From NCBI RefSeq assembly GCF_024362695.1, contig NC_065420.1, forward strand, positions 8,409,420 to 8,473,419: 64,000 nt of DNA. Direction: 5' to 3'. Below the pieces are notes generated by a model that was not told the DNA's origin, did no database searches, and was given only the letters and a program-made list of their open reading frames with translations. The DNA comes from Pectinophora gossypiella. Its lineage: Eukaryota > Arthropoda > Insecta > Lepidoptera > Gelechiidae. This document shows positions 1 to 11,734 of the stretch, piece by piece. The number at the start of each line of letters is the position of its first letter. Position 1 is the first letter of the stretch. The position numbers and the translations under genes are program-made.

Positions 1-56
1 ACTTTAATTGCCTACTTACTTAAATATTACATTACATCTTAGTATTTTCTTTAGCC

Positions 57-305
57 CCCTAGTCGCAGTTATATCTACCTGTAGCACACTCCGGTCACTT
101 TAAACAAAACACCTCATTTTACACAGATACTACACGTAGACATTATCGTACACGCGCATCTGTGTGAGTGACGTCTAACGGCCACACGATTGAAGACTAA
201 AGTAAGACCGAGGGGGTGAGGTAAACCTAGCTCAGCCGCCAGTGGGGAGCGGAGAGTTGCCGTTCTATACGTAGTATTACTCCTTATTCTATGCCTGTAG
301 GCAGC
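57..305. repeat. Dispersed repeat R1 (copies at 3690-3835 and 30320-30510)
   Basis: Shared blocks include GATTGAAGACTAAAGTAAGA, GGTAAACCTAGCTCAGCCGC and GGGGAGCGGAGAGTT, ending near TTCTATGCCTG. The copy at 30320 is the closest; the 3690 copy lacks the middle. Class unknown: probably a short non-autonomous element. Confidence 0.75.
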
Positions 306-1077
306 AAGTATGCTCATAATACTTTTTTACAACCTTACGCCTCTTTCTCATTGCATTAAGAATCACATAAGTAAGATTATAACAGTAAGCATTTTAAATA
401 AATGTTTACGATACTTTATGGACAAACCTCCTGAGAATATCGGTCACAGGTTGACCTGGAGAGCTTGTAGGTCAATAAGAACATCGAAACAATATAGCCT
501 CTGTACATATGTTTTGGAGAAAGCGCAATATTTTATCATTTCCCGGACACAACGTAAAGCCGATGCCAAATCTCAAATGAAATGTCTGCCAAAATAATTT
601 TGCGAATACCTACTACATACTTGTAAATAGGTAGGGTATAAAATAGGATAATAAGTAATTACAGTCATTGATAATTCTAATAAGTTCACCTGTATATTAA
701 TTTAGTATTGTCGTAAAAGTCGAAGGATTATAATCTTCTTTAACTGAATGGATTTAATACATTAGAACTGTTTCATGCACTTCGTAAACATTTACATAGA
801 AATATCTACCTAACTTTTGCGGATTTTCTTTATAACTTTCACATATTTAGCACAAACATAATATCTACAATATACTTACAAGCTGTCCTTACAACTAATG
901 AATAGTCGAGTATGTGATCATACTTTAAAGAAGGCAAGCGACTCAAAAACGGTACAATTAAGTGTAAAACCGGCCCCATCGCGTCCCTGTAATTTTTGAA
1001 ATTCGACAACCTATACCCAAAGCCGCACCTACACAAGGCCTCAAGTTTCCCAACGAAAATAAGTATATACCTAAATA

Positions 1078-1215
1078 CATAAATTCACGCCGATTTCCCA
1101 CCGGGGTAAGCAGAAATAATGGAATCTCATTTGCTTCGATCTTGACACGCTTGCTTCACATTCGTCAACCGTTTCATACACGCATGCCGGTTCAGAGTAG
1201 ACGGTACTGAAGTTG
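1078..1215 (-). mobile_element. LINE 3' fragment (family L1a), degraded
   Basis: Contains the family block CATAAATTCACGC..CCACCGGGGTAAGCAGA, then TTGCTTCGATCTTGACAC and CGCATGCCGGTTCAGAGTAGA. Read on the minus strand this is the end of a reverse-transcriptase ORF; the best-preserved coding copy is at 10745. Confidence 0.7.
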
Positions 1216-1743
1216 CTTACTTTCAAGACTCAACACTTTATTTTTATAACAATTTTGTATAACAATTCTTATTATTGGAACAGTTCTATTTGTGATAACC
1301 TTTAACTGGTTCCGAGGTTGTTATTTCAGTCTATAATTTGTTTTTGAAAACTGTTGGTCCTCCTATAATAAAAAAAATATTAGGCTGAGTAAGATAACCC
1401 TGTTCTTTCTGAATGACTAACAATTTCCCGCAATATAGGTACCTATCTAAGATACGCAATAGGTTTAAGTATCTGCAGATGATAGATAGATCTCTGGGAA
1501 TTACGTACCTTCTATCACATTTTCTATTTATTTATTTGCGCATGAAGTAGATAAGATCCACAATTATCTTCAAGAAAATAACTCATTAACTATAATTAAT
1601 CTTATCAATACATACTCCCAATCAAAGAATTACTTACTTGGTAATCTAATCGGCCCTTGAAAATCGGCGACTGTAAGATAGCAGAAGTTATTGTTGATTA
1701 AGGTGTTTGAGCGCAGTATACGACGGTCGGACAAGGTCTTACA

Positions 1744-4700
1744 ATGGCGGAGAAATTGAAGAAAAAGCCGGGGTTGTCTTTTGTTTTGAAACGGTGGAGT
1801 GGGGAAAAGAGGGCTGATGAGCCTAAGAGTCCAAAGACGCCGGCGACCGCTCCCGTGCAACCCACGCAGACACATTTCCGGCCCAATGCTGCCAGTTCCA
1901 GGGGTGCGCAAGCAGACCTGAAGACTAAAAGGTAAAATTACTATCATGTACCTATATTAAAATTTGTCCTTATCATAATTCCGTGTGGGATTAGACTAAA
2001 ACATACATAAACTCACGCTTCTTTCCCACCGGGATAAGCAAACTGGATTTCAATTTGCTTCGATCTTAACAAACTTCTCTGTTGTTTCCTAAACATTCTG
2101 TGATCATTTTTATACGCGCGCCGATTCTGAGTAGATTGTATTAAACTTTTTTATTTCAATGTACTTACCTCTTTCTACAGATCTTTTTCTGCTAGCCCTC
2201 CTACCAATCTTCGCCTTGTTCACAGTTTTCGTAATTTAATTTCCTCTATCCCAACACGTGTCCAAACCATCGTATCAAATGAAATATCTAAAATAATCTG
2301 TTAAACGGAAATAACATTATAAGGGATAATCTTTGTGTAAAAGTGGATTTACATATGTTATAGAACGGTAATAGTACCTACGTACGGACCTATCTACTTT
2401 CGACGTACCTATTTACCAAACTCAGTTCAGAATTCCCGCTTAATCTGAGTACTCTGTTTAAGCATGTTTTACTTCAGGTAGGTTCCTCCTTTTCAGGTTA
2501 TCTGCAGGAGGTATCAAAGAGTTGGTGCAATGCTCGCTGTGTCTGGAGGTGATGTACAATCCCAAGATGTTGCCGTGCCAACACACCTTCTGCATGGCTT
2601 GCTTACTAGTCTACATTACAGGTCAGAGAACGCTAGATCCAGATTGTTTTTCCCAATTTATAGCTACGTGGATACTAACTTACCTATTTTCATTTCCACA
2701 AGAGTGGTTGCAAGTCCAACTAAACATAGTAGGAATTCGGAATTCTCTTTAATATATCGGGCAAAATGCCTAAATATTTATAGGACAAGTCGCATAATTT
2801 ACCTACGTAGGTACCTACTTACACACATATATACATAAACTGCCTATATACGTCCCACTGCTGGGCACAGGCCTCCCCTCAATCAACCGGAGGGGGTAAG
2901 GTACTTATATGTATATACCTAACTAAATATCTGAAGATTTGTAGATAACACGGATATCTTTTTCATTTATTTTTTTCTGATATACTTTGTGAATACCTCG
3001 TAGCCTGCTTTTCACCATGTATACGTATGTTAGAGGGACCTGTAATTGGTTTAAGTTCTGTTTTTAGTCCTTGTTCCTGTCTAAAAGTTAATAAGCTGTT
3101 GGTCACCTAAATCTATCTATCTCTCAGCCTGTGTTCACCCACTGCTGGGTAATAGGCCTCCTCTTTTTCACGCCAACCTTTCCGGTCCTGTGCAAATCTC
3201 ATCCATTGCTTTCCGACGTACCTCACAATGTCATCCGACCACCTGGCTGGTGGTGGTCACCTGAAAAAATAAATAAAAAAGCAATGGCTCCAAGCTACGA
3301 ACTCCACCAACTACTGTTATGTGCCAGTACCTACTTGTGTTAATAGTAGGTACTTATTGCCTTTGCTAATTTTCAGATAAACCAATAATCGAATGTCCTA
3401 CATGTAGAGTGAAGATCCAAGTCAAGGGAGCTAATTTCGTCAAAGATTTACCTTCAAACCTATATATAGACTCCTTGCTGGAGATGTTTGGAGTGAATGG
3501 TGAGAACAAGAGTGTGCCGGCGTCTCCCGGCACTCCGACAACACCGACACAACACGTGGAGTTGCATGCTGGAGGAGTCAGGTGTTCGTACTGTAAGACC
3601 ATGTGTGATAGTAGCGATATTTCGGCTTGCCAGCATTGTAAAATGGTAAGAAATCACCACAATTCTATAACCTGTGTCATACCCCGAACACTTTATACAA
3701 ACATCCTAGTTTTACACAGACACTACACATTGACATAATCGTACACGTGCAACTGTGTGTGTGACGTCTGAGGGCTGCCTAATTTAACCATCATTACTTA
3801 GGTAGGTAGTTCTGCTTATTCTATGCCTGTGTTACTACCTATACTCGATATTTCGCACTTGATTGTATTGTCATTTTACAATGTGGTCAACCAAGCTGTG
3901 AAGGCAGTCATTTTGCGATCAAGTCAATATAAGATCTACGTGAAACGAAATGTAGTCACTTCACGATATAGTCTTTAATGTCTCAACCCCAACGGGGTCG
4001 CACGTACCGACCTGTTGTTTTACGATGAGGACCCTCAGCGCTCCTCATTTGACCGGCCAAGTAGTTAATGCCATATGCGTCAAGTCTACTATAAGTCACA
4101 TACCTATCTATAGGCCCCTCATCTCGCATAACCCCATCCGTACCCAACTGGGACCCGAACTAGTAAAGTTATTGGGTATTCAATCCTTCCATCCTGTCGC
4201 GACTTATTGTGATTAAACAATTTTATTGTACGCTCTTTTTACATGTGTCTTTTCTAGTTGATTAGCAGGAGTTGTACTCTGGCGTACTTCTGGTAACCTA
4301 CCTAAAAACATAGTCCACTTGTCCTATCAGTGCCTTACTAAGTCTGTACACTTATGTTAGTAATTTGACACTACCTCACCCTTAGAATATAGGTAAACTC
4401 TACTCTAAGACCTAACCTTTAAAATTGGTACCTATTTCAGAGTTTCTGTAGGTTGTGCTGGTCACAACATTTAGATGACTTAAGGACGCAAATGGGGTCG
4501 ATTCTTAAACAACTCGACTCTGCTGCTGGAAGGCTTGAACACAAAATCGAACACTTTAAGGTAGGTATTTAATGTACTTATTAGATACTTCTTTAGTCTT
4601 ACATTTATTCTGTGAACCCGGTATTATCCTAGGAAGTATGTAGCATTTGTTTTGGTTCATAAAAAACTGGTCATTAAGCTCTACAAACATAATAATAATA

Positions 4701-7700
4701 TCTACCTATTCAGGTTCAAAGTGTAATTCGTCAAGTTATTGATCCATTACAGACGAGGTAATTATAATGATTACCTAAATTGAATATTTTTCACAGGATC
4801 GTTGTGAACGTATAGTAGAACAAATAAACCTTGCCGCTGATGAAAAAATAAACGCAATAATTGATACTAAGAACAGCCTGCTTCGGGAGGCTTCGAATCT
4901 GCAGAAAAATGGAGATTTGTCTGCTTTAGCCTTGAGGAATACTTTAGATGACACCAAAGCAGTTGCATCAAAATCTATGGCTAACAAAGATGACAGTAAA
5001 GATAAAGTACAGGTCAGTATATTGGCGTAGGTTTTCAATAGGCGTTCGACGAACCCGTGATTTACATTGTAATGTTTATTTATTTATTTATTAAGTACTA
5101 CTACATCATCATCAAAACATTAACAACTAAGACAATTAGGTATTAAAATTAAGACTTATATATGACAATTACAGTGTACATACCATCTACAAATTAGTAA
5201 TTACTAGCAACCCGCCCCGGCTTCGCTCGGGTGCAATGCTGAGGAAAAAATGAAATTATTTACGACATCACATTAAAAACAACAGTAATAGTAAGTAGGA
5301 GAAATACTGTTATTCAAAAATAACAGTATTTCTCCTACTTACTATTTAAACCTTCCTCTTGAATCACTCTATCTATAAAAAAACCGCATCAAAATCTGTA
5401 TACATCGTGGTAGTGACATCGTAACGGATACTGAGGGGGATGATTCAGACCATGATTGTGAGTTAAGATCAAGTGGAATTTTCCGTCCACTTGATATTAA
5501 CTCGGAATAATGAGCTGAATCATTCGCCTCAGTATTCGTTACGATGTCACTTACACCCCGTACAAGTACATACAGGTAGCCATACACGTAGGTATGGGTG
5601 TTAGTGACACCGTAACGACTACTGAGGTGGATGATTCAGACCATGATTCTGAGTTGATATCATAAGTGGAATTTCCTATCTTTAATTATTTTCAGTTCCG
5701 TATTTTTGCGACGGGAAATTCTACTTGATATCAACTGAGAATCATGGTCTGAATCATCCCTCAAAGTTTTCGTTACGATGTCACTAACACCCTGAATTGT
5801 AACTTTCTCTGCTTCCTTTTGCATGTTTTGAATGTTTGCCAAAAGTGAGACACATGATCTAATGTGCAAAGGAAAACAAATCTTATCAATCAGGAAAATA
5901 CTGACATAAATACAGATTACGGGTCCAGTGGTGTTATAAGCTTGACGTCTTCAAGACGTATAGACTTAGTGATTATAGATAGTACTGATTTATTTATATC
6001 AGTAGAAAACTATTATCTACCTAAGTAAATGAAACTTTGAAATGCGCAGTCTTTAGTTCAGACAGAAAGTACATTGTTTTAAGTTTACGCGGTTATTATC
6101 ATAATTAAAACATTATAATAATGGGTTCTTACCGTGTTTAAAGCGGGGATATGAAACTCCCGATATTTCGACACTGTTGCAAGTGCCATGATTTTATTTA
6201 TTTAGGGATGAGTATCGAGAGTCTCATATCCCTTTAAACTTGGTAAGAACCCGTTATTATGTGTTTTAATTATTCAGACAGAAAGTATTCCTCAATAATA
6301 TACTGGGTGTTAGTGACATCGTAACGAATACTGAGGGGGTTGATTCAGACCATGATTCTGAGTTAAAATCAAGTGGAATTTTCCGTCGCAAAATTCATGA
6401 TTTTTTTTTAGTTTTTTAAAATTATTTTCAATTCTATACTTTTGCGATGGAAAATTCCACTTGATATTAACTCAGAATAATCAGATAAATCATCCCTCTC
6501 AGTATTCGTTACGATGACACTTACCTACACCCCGTACAAGTACATACGGTAGCCATATAAGTAGGTATGGGTGTTAGTGACACCGTAACGAATACTGAGG
6601 GGGATAGTTCAGACCATAATTCTGAGTTGATATCAAGTGGAATTTCGTGTCAAAAAATTCATGAAAATTTTTCTTTTCTTTTTAATTATTTTCCAATCCA
6701 TACTTTTGCGACGGAAATTTCTACTTGATATCAACTCAGAATCATGGCCTGAACCACCCCTCAGTTTTCGTTACGATGTCACTAACACCCTGTATTATTA
6801 ACTAATAATACTTATTAGTTAGTTCGGTGGCATAGCCGAGCTGCATTGGGAGCTTAAGCTGGATATATTATCCACGCAGGATATTTTATTTTTGTTTGCC
6901 ATACGAAATAATAATTAACAATAATTTACTGTTTAAGATCTCAGTGGTTCATCGGCTTGCCTCTCAAACGATGGCCGGATCGAACCCCGGTACCGTGCAC
7001 CAATGAGTTATTAATTTATCTTAAGTGCAGTTTTCACTAACACATTTGGCTCGCCCATTATAGATGGCGGAACGGCTCACCACGCTACACGTTGGTCTAT
7101 CAGTAAACTCGGTGAGACGTAGGTACTTGACTCATCTTGTGATGGATGTACCTCTGGCTACCCTATTTGGTATATTATCGTGATCCTATGATATTATTGT
7201 TTATGTTCTGTATAAGGTGACAACGTTCATAAACCTACATCAAAATGCGTTGCAAATTCTGTCGGATGTGTCGAAATGGGACGTGGAAAGATTCGTGTTT
7301 GACAAAGAGAACTTCCGAATAGAACAAGATTCGTTGACACCCGTTGATGCGGAGTCTGATGATCCGCTACCCGAGTGTGGCAGGCAGAATGAACCGCTGG
7401 AGAGCGAAGACAGCTTGGTCCTTCATTATAGGTGAGTTCAAAGCAAAGGGAAAATCAAAGCTTCGGCAGTCAATTGCAGTAATTTGAAATTATTGCATAA
7501 CTCACCGAGACGCCAAGGTCGCGTCGCCGGCAAAGTCGCCAAACAGTTTGTATTGAATAGGCTTGCTAAAGTGTTGTGAAAGTGTCGCCAAGCGACTTAC
7601 TTGCCTTATATTTCAATTTGAATTGTTTGATAGTCGCCGGCGAAGTTGCCATGCTGCCTCGATGAGTTATAGCCCTAATAGTATAATGTTGTATAGGTGT

Positions 7701-10700
7701 CTAACTTAATTAATAATTAAAAACTTGCTTGAATTGAGCGTACTGGTATTCTTTCTCAGGGCAGGTCGTCTATACAGTAACTCTTTCATGAAATTAGACG
7801 ATTTTCGAATTATCGAAGAATTCGGAGATATCCGAATTATGTAGGTATCTACTTCTTTTTCTCTCGACTGGGTTGTGAGGTCAATAACCGACCAGCAACC
7901 ATAGTCAAGTTCAGAGTCCTCCATCATTGTAAAATGTTTCTCTGCAAGATTTATTATTAAAACAAGACTTGAAATAGTATAGTTTATGGGCAGTAGCATT
8001 ATCCATTCTCTGCTAGGTCGAGAGGCCTGTTAACCTCTATATTCTGTCCAGGTCCCGCAACTTCTTACCTCACTACGTGTGGCGTAAAACGTCTCGGCCC
8101 GGCGGGGTCGGCATCGGGCCCTGGGACAACCATCTCTACGTGTGCGGCATGGACTCCCACTGCGTGCTTGTGGTGGAGCGCTCACAGGCTCGAATCGTTT
8201 CGCGGCTCACCTATGAGGAAATGCTGTACCCAGTGCATATTGCCTTCATGAAGAGCAGTGGGGAGATTTATGTTACTGGTAAATTAATACGTAACCTAAT
8301 TAAAGCTTGTACACAAAGCGGGACGGATCGTCGGAATTTTCTTACGGCTTCATTTTTAATCCTACACCGGCCCGCTTCCAAGCAGTGTGTAGCAAGCATT
8401 ACTTCATAAAATAAGAACAGGTACTTATCAAATTCTTATTTCAAATTGCTTATTGATTTAACTAAGAATAAAATAGACTTTATAGGTATTGGTGCTAATT
8501 CCTGCAGACGCCGTCTAATTTTATTTTAAGTTATACCTGTCATTTTCTTATCCACCGAAAAGGAAAGGGACGGATGATTGACAGCTTTTAATTTTAGAAA
8601 GAACGAGTAAATGAATGGATAACCCGGGTGAATCAAAAAGGTATCTCGCTGGTATGCAAACCATTTGACGTGTGCTGTCAACATAATTCTGTCGGGTTAT
8701 TGGCCAGTGTAAAATTTTTAGACAGTTGCTTTAGATTTGCGCTTAAAATTGACGTGTGTTCCATAAATTTTAAGCTTGTCGATTACCCGTCCCTTTCCTT
8801 TTCGCCGGATAAGAAAATGACACAAACAACTTAAAATTAGGGTATAATTCCCCCCTACATCAGCTGCAGTTGACTCAACGCTCATGAGTGATTTGTTTTT
8901 AGATAAATGGAAGCACTGCGTCCACGTATTCTCCAAGGAGGGGGGGTACCTAAGGTCTATCGGTCAGAAGGGCAGCAGGCCCGGAATGTTCCGTTCTCCA
9001 GAGGGCATAGCAACTGATAAGAACAACAATCATCTGTACGTTGTCGACACTGGCAATGATAGAGTGCAGGTAAGAGAATCAAGAGTCAAGTGGGCCATAG
9101 TCTGTAGTAGTACCACATTCACAGCGTGAGATCCGATTTATTCTGAAAACCCTATCTGGACAGGTTAGGTCTACTTCGGCCAACCTGGGTTTTGAATCTA
9201 TTTAGACATTTCCAGATTTATTAGAATAATTCAAACACATATTACCGGAATCATACCGCGTTAAAATCAGGAATACGATACTCCCGATATTTCAACTTTT
9301 TTGCAAGTGCCATGATCACGGGAATTACTAGAATAACTCTCGTGTCTTATCAAAGTTACAGCTAAACCCCATTGAAAAGTGGCAAGGATAGGTATGTTCG
9401 TCTACTTAATGACTTGAAAAGATAAAATATTGCTATTTAACATTTGTTGTTATTGCGCACTTACTTTTACGTGCGCAAATGCCAATTTGGAATAATGCTT
9501 TTTACTCTTTCTAGATGAATTCACTGACGACTTATTCATTGTGGCCTTTTTAGACTACCTGTTTATTTGACTTTTCAAAATCTTAGTATTTGGAAAGCAG
9601 CCGACAAGTAAACTCGTGGGTAGACCCAATATCTAATGTCCCTTCCAGATTCTCCAACCCGACGGAAAATACGTGGACCAAATAGGAGTGGTGAACAAAA
9701 TGCAAGCAGTAAACACATCTACTGTTTGGGAGAATAAGGAGGTGTTGTGTACGGAACTGAACAACCCCACCGGCGTGGCGATCACTGGAGATCGCGTCGT
9801 GGTCCTCGATAGTGGAAACCGCAGAGTAAAGATCTACAATAAACAGGACAAGAGCAAAATAATCGAATTCGGCGCTGTAGGTAGGTATCTCTTATACGAG
9901 TATATCTTTAAAGAAATAATATTTCTTACTATACCTACATACATAAACTCACGCCTATTTCCCGCCATGGTAAGCAGAGACTATGGAATTCCATTTACTA
10001 ATTTGTATCAATTGACACTTCCAATGGGAATCGGATTCAGACGCCGAACTTCGAGATTCTTAGCCGGTACAGGCCAGTACCTTTTTTTTTGACGTGACTT
10101 ATTGTAGATTTGCCACAGATGGCATTAATTACTTGGCCGGACAAATGGGGAGCGCTGAAGGCTCTCACCCGCTACAACGTTTAAGACAACAGGCCTGAGG
10201 GTGCCCAGTTGGGCGCGAACCTCGGCTCAGGGCGTCGTCTGAGAGGAAAACTATTTGAAAGAATTAATTAAAAAATTTGATAGCGATAAGCGCTGAATGA
10301 GGGAAATCGTCGACCACGCCGGCGGGGTCGGTATCGGGGTCCTGAAGTGTTTGGTGTCGCGAGCTGTTTGGCTGTAGAGGTATGGCTAGAGTAATCGGGT
10401 CGTCGGAATCGTATAATACGTTCTTCGGGCGCCGATACTTTTCAGTACCGTCCCTAATAGGAATGTAACAGGCCAGTACCTACCGATTTAGTGTCAAAAG
10501 TACTGAAATCATTCCCCGGGAACGGCTTAACACGCCTTCGGAAGCACGGAATCATCTTACTTAGTCGGATAACCAAGTGATTCATATGATCGCGCACCTA
10601 ACTTTATACTAAATTAGCGGCACACTTAGATGGCCGTTTTGATATAATGAAGTACAGCAATTCGCCCCGTCAATATAGCTATAAATTAATACTAAACTTC

Positions 10701-11367
10701 ATGAACACAATTAAGTACCGCTATTTGCTCCTTTAACGTATTAGTTAAATTAATACGATGATGGTAGGGCTGGTAGAGGAAGACCTAGAAGGACTTACAT
10801 TGACCAAATTGGAGATGTTCTTAGAAAAGATTTAGTACGATCTACTCTGCACCGGCGTGCGTGTATGAAGAGATTGACGAATGTGGAGGAAGCAAGAGAA
10901 GTGTGTCAGGATCGAAGCAAATGGAATTCTATAGTCTCTGCTTACCCCTATGTTGAGCTAGATAAAGTCAAAACGGCCATCATAGCGTGTGGTTTAACTA
11001 ATTCCTGCCACTGGTCATCAGGAAGAAATTACCTACTATAAGTCCGCTAATTGTACTGTAATATCTATTGTAGGTTTAAATGGTTTCGTGTCGTGTGCAA
11101 TAAATAATATTTATATTTGTAGGACCGAGAAAAGGGCAATTCCGCCAGCCGGAAGTCCTTGCAGTTGACCCTATGGGCTTCATCCTCGTCGGTGATTCTG
11201 GTAACTGCAGGGTGCAAGTGTTCAAGCCAAATGGGCACTATGTCCGCGCGTTCGGTAGAATGGGCTCCGAGCCCGGCAAATTCGGCTGGATATCTGGCAT
11301 CCACGTCACCAAACAACTCGACATCATCATAAGTGACACCAAGAACCGCAGCGTCAGTTTTTTTTAG
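1744..11367 (+). CDS. TRIM-NHL type E3 ubiquitin ligase (RING, B-box-like, coiled coil, NHL repeats), 10 exons
   Basis: Ten exons join in frame: 1744-1931, 2497-2621, 3377-3645, 4441-4560, 4797-5012, 7217-7431, 8052-8278, 8903-9069, 9649-9880, 11123-11367; all introns are GT-AG and the product is 667 aa. A C3HC4 RING lies at residues 75-114 (C75, C78, C90, H92, C95, C98, C111, C114). A B-box-like zinc cluster follows (C174, C177, C189, C192, C197, C200, H204), then a helical, charged stretch at about 205-306 that suits a coiled coil. From about residue 390 to the end there are NHL-type repeats with the recurring pattern G(I/V)A..., D(S/T)GN(D/R)RVQ and VF...G. The order RING / B-box / coiled coil / NHL is that of TRIM-NHL proteins, which act as E3 ubiquitin ligases or RNA-binding regulators; which role applies here cannot be read from sequence. 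I could not assign it to brat, mei-P26, wech or thin. The start ATG is the first in a basic, Pro/Lys-rich leader; upstream noncoding exons are possible. The gene converges with Rab19. Confidence 0.9.
2005..2150 (-). mobile_element. LINE 3' fragment (family L1a), in intron 1 of the RING-NHL gene
   Basis: Same family as 1078-1215: CATAAACTCACGC, CCACCGGGATAAGCA and GCGCGCCGATTCTGAGTAGA. Confidence 0.7.
2837..2905. repeat. Dispersed repeat with CCCACTGCTGGGCACAGGCC
   Basis: TATATACGTCCCACTGCTGG, CACAGGCCTCCCCTCAATCA and CCGGAGGGGGTA. The same unit recurs at 19435, 23545, 50487, 53700 and 62030, and is a common LINE tail in moth introns. Confidence 0.8.
3123..3255. repeat. Related LINE fragment in intron 2 of the RING-NHL gene
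   Basis: CACCCACTGCTGGGTAATAG, CCTTTCCGGTCCTGTGCAAA and CCGACCACCTGGCTGGTGGT. A coding remnant of a LINE ORF without an open frame of note. Confidence 0.65.
3690..3835. repeat. Dispersed repeat R1, partial copy in intron 3 of the RING-NHL gene
   Basis: It shares TTTTACACAGACACTACAC, GTGACGTCTGA and the end TTCTATGCCTGT with the copies at 57 and 30320. Confidence 0.65.
3985..4110 (-). repeat. Dispersed repeat R2 (copies 10090-10340, 36420-36680)
   Basis: CAGCGCTCCTCATTTGACC, GGCCAAGTAGTTAATGCCAT and CTACTATAAGTCAC. On the minus strand it matches the start of the 10090 copy (CTTATTGTAGATTTGCC). Confidence 0.65.
5205..5400. mobile_element. RTE-type LINE 3' end with a 28-bp inverted duplication
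   Basis: CCCGCCCCGGCTTCGCTCGG starts the fragment and TTCCTCTTGAATCACTCTAT, ACCGCATCAAAATC end it, a 3' UTR I associate with RTE-type LINEs in moths. It sits in intron 5 of the RING-NHL gene and carries the perfect hairpin described at 5287. Confidence 0.65.
5287..5346. repeat. Perfect 28-bp inverted repeat with 4-base loop
   Basis: Arm 5287-5314 and arm 5319-5346 are exact reverse complements (AATAGTAAGTAGG ... CCTACTTACTATT) around CAAA. The second arm looks like the normal LINE sequence, so the first is a local inverted copy. Confidence 0.9.
5406..5794. mobile_element. Double-palindrome MITE (family M1), copy A
   Basis: Two palindromes, about 5406-5557 and 5596-5794, are separated by a spacer containing CGTACAAGTACATACAGG. 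Both palindromes carry TAGTGACATCGTAACG-like outer ends and CAAGTGGAATTTTCC inner arms. The first has lost its loop. Intron 5 of the RING-NHL gene. Confidence 0.85.
6100..6275. mobile_element. Foldback element (family M2), copy 1
   Basis: Inverted ends AATGGGTTCTTACCGTGTTTAAA and CTTTAAACTTGGTAAGAACCCGTT surround CTCCCGATATTTCGACACTG and TTGCAAGTGCCATGA. Related copies are at 9255, 42585 and 50925. Confidence 0.85.
6303..6792. mobile_element. Double-palindrome MITE (family M1), copy B
   Basis: 490 bp running from CTGGGTGTTAGTGACATCG to ATGTCACTAACACCCTG, flanked by TATA on the left and TATT on the right. Internal layout is palindrome, 40-bp spacer, palindrome, same orientation as copy A. No coding capacity. 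Confidence 0.9.
6825..7110 (+). mobile_element. SINE-like element S3 in intron 5 of the RING-NHL gene
   Basis: Contains a B-box-like GGATCGAACCCCGGTACCG, then CACCAATGAGTTATTAATTT, TTTTCACTAACACATTTGGC and CGGAACGGCTCACCACG. The same succession occurs at 63828 to the window end, so it is a repeat family with a tRNA-like head. Confidence 0.7.
9255..9330. mobile_element. Foldback element (family M2), decayed partial copy
   Basis: ACCGCGTTAAAATCAGG, CTCCCGATATTTCAAC and GCAAGTGCCATGATCACGGG match the left half. Intron 8 of the RING-NHL gene. Confidence 0.7.
9430..9530. mobile_element. Foldback element (family M3), decayed copy
   Basis: AATATTGCTATTTAACATTTG, GCGCACTTACTTTTACGTGC and GCAAATGCCAATTTGG resemble the loop and inner arms of the M3 element at 60760. 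Confidence 0.5.
9945..10030 (-). mobile_element. LINE 3' fragment (family L1a), in intron 9 of the RING-NHL gene
   Basis: Carries CATACATAAACTCACGCC, GTAAGCAGAGACTATGGAAT, the same 3' end as the other L1a pieces. Confidence 0.65.
10090..10340 (+). repeat. Dispersed repeat R2, longest copy
   Basis: Starts GTGACTTATTGTAGATTTGC, includes GGCATTAATTACTTGGCCGG, AACCTCGGCTCAGGGCGTCG and GATAGCGATAAGCGCTGA, and ends CCGGCGGGGTCGGTATCGG. A reverse copy at 36420 is fused to a SINE, so the unit may be a composite or LINE-derived sequence. Confidence 0.7.
10745..10970 (+). mobile_element. LINE reverse-transcriptase C-terminal fragment (family L1a)
   Basis: Plus-strand reading gives the tail of a non-LTR retrotransposon ORF: GRGRPRRTYIDQIGDVL, then RRACMKRLTNVEEAREVCQD and WNSIVSAYP. 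This is a conserved C-terminal signature in many insect LINE polyproteins. It is only about 70 codons long, inside intron 9 of the RING-NHL gene, and is a dead 5'-truncated copy. Confidence 0.75.
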
Positions 11368-11734
11368 ACGATAACATTGACCTCGTATATAAACAAATAG
11401 ACTACCAATCTCTGTAAATAGTGTCCGTGGATCTTCTTGTCACTCACTACAATAGGGTGTCAAGATCGAATTTAGTCGTAGTAGGCGTAATGACGACAGA
11501 CACTGTACAACAGATATTGCTCTTTATTTTAACAGCCATAATATATTAATTTGAGGAAACGAATTTATACTCTCTACATAACCTATACGTACGCATTTAC
11601 AATACGTTTCGGACCCCTTTTTTTTAGAAAAATTTCTTAGCGACTGAGTCTATTTGTTTATGGTATGTCAGTGGACGAAAACACGACCTTACAACCCACC
11701 AGAGACAAGAAAAGAAGAAGCTTTTATAACAAGA

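Larger units (their letters stand above)
1..1743. other. Upstream region of the RING-NHL gene, repeat remnants
   Basis: No coding region is convincing here. It holds one copy of a repeat shared with 3690 and 30320 (about 57-305) and a LINE-like tail at 1078-1215. A promoter or noncoding 5' exon of the RING-NHL gene may lie just before 1744 but nothing diagnostic is visible. Confidence 0.5.

Noticed and set aside
310..597. A 95-codon ORF on the plus strand
   Set aside because: No conserved motif, low-complexity AT-rich composition and overlap with repeat R1; no splice partners in frame.
5406..6792. A CRISPR-like or satellite array because of the repeated units
   Set aside because: Units are palindromic MITEs with transposon-type ends; the genome is eukaryotic and there are no spaced short repeats.
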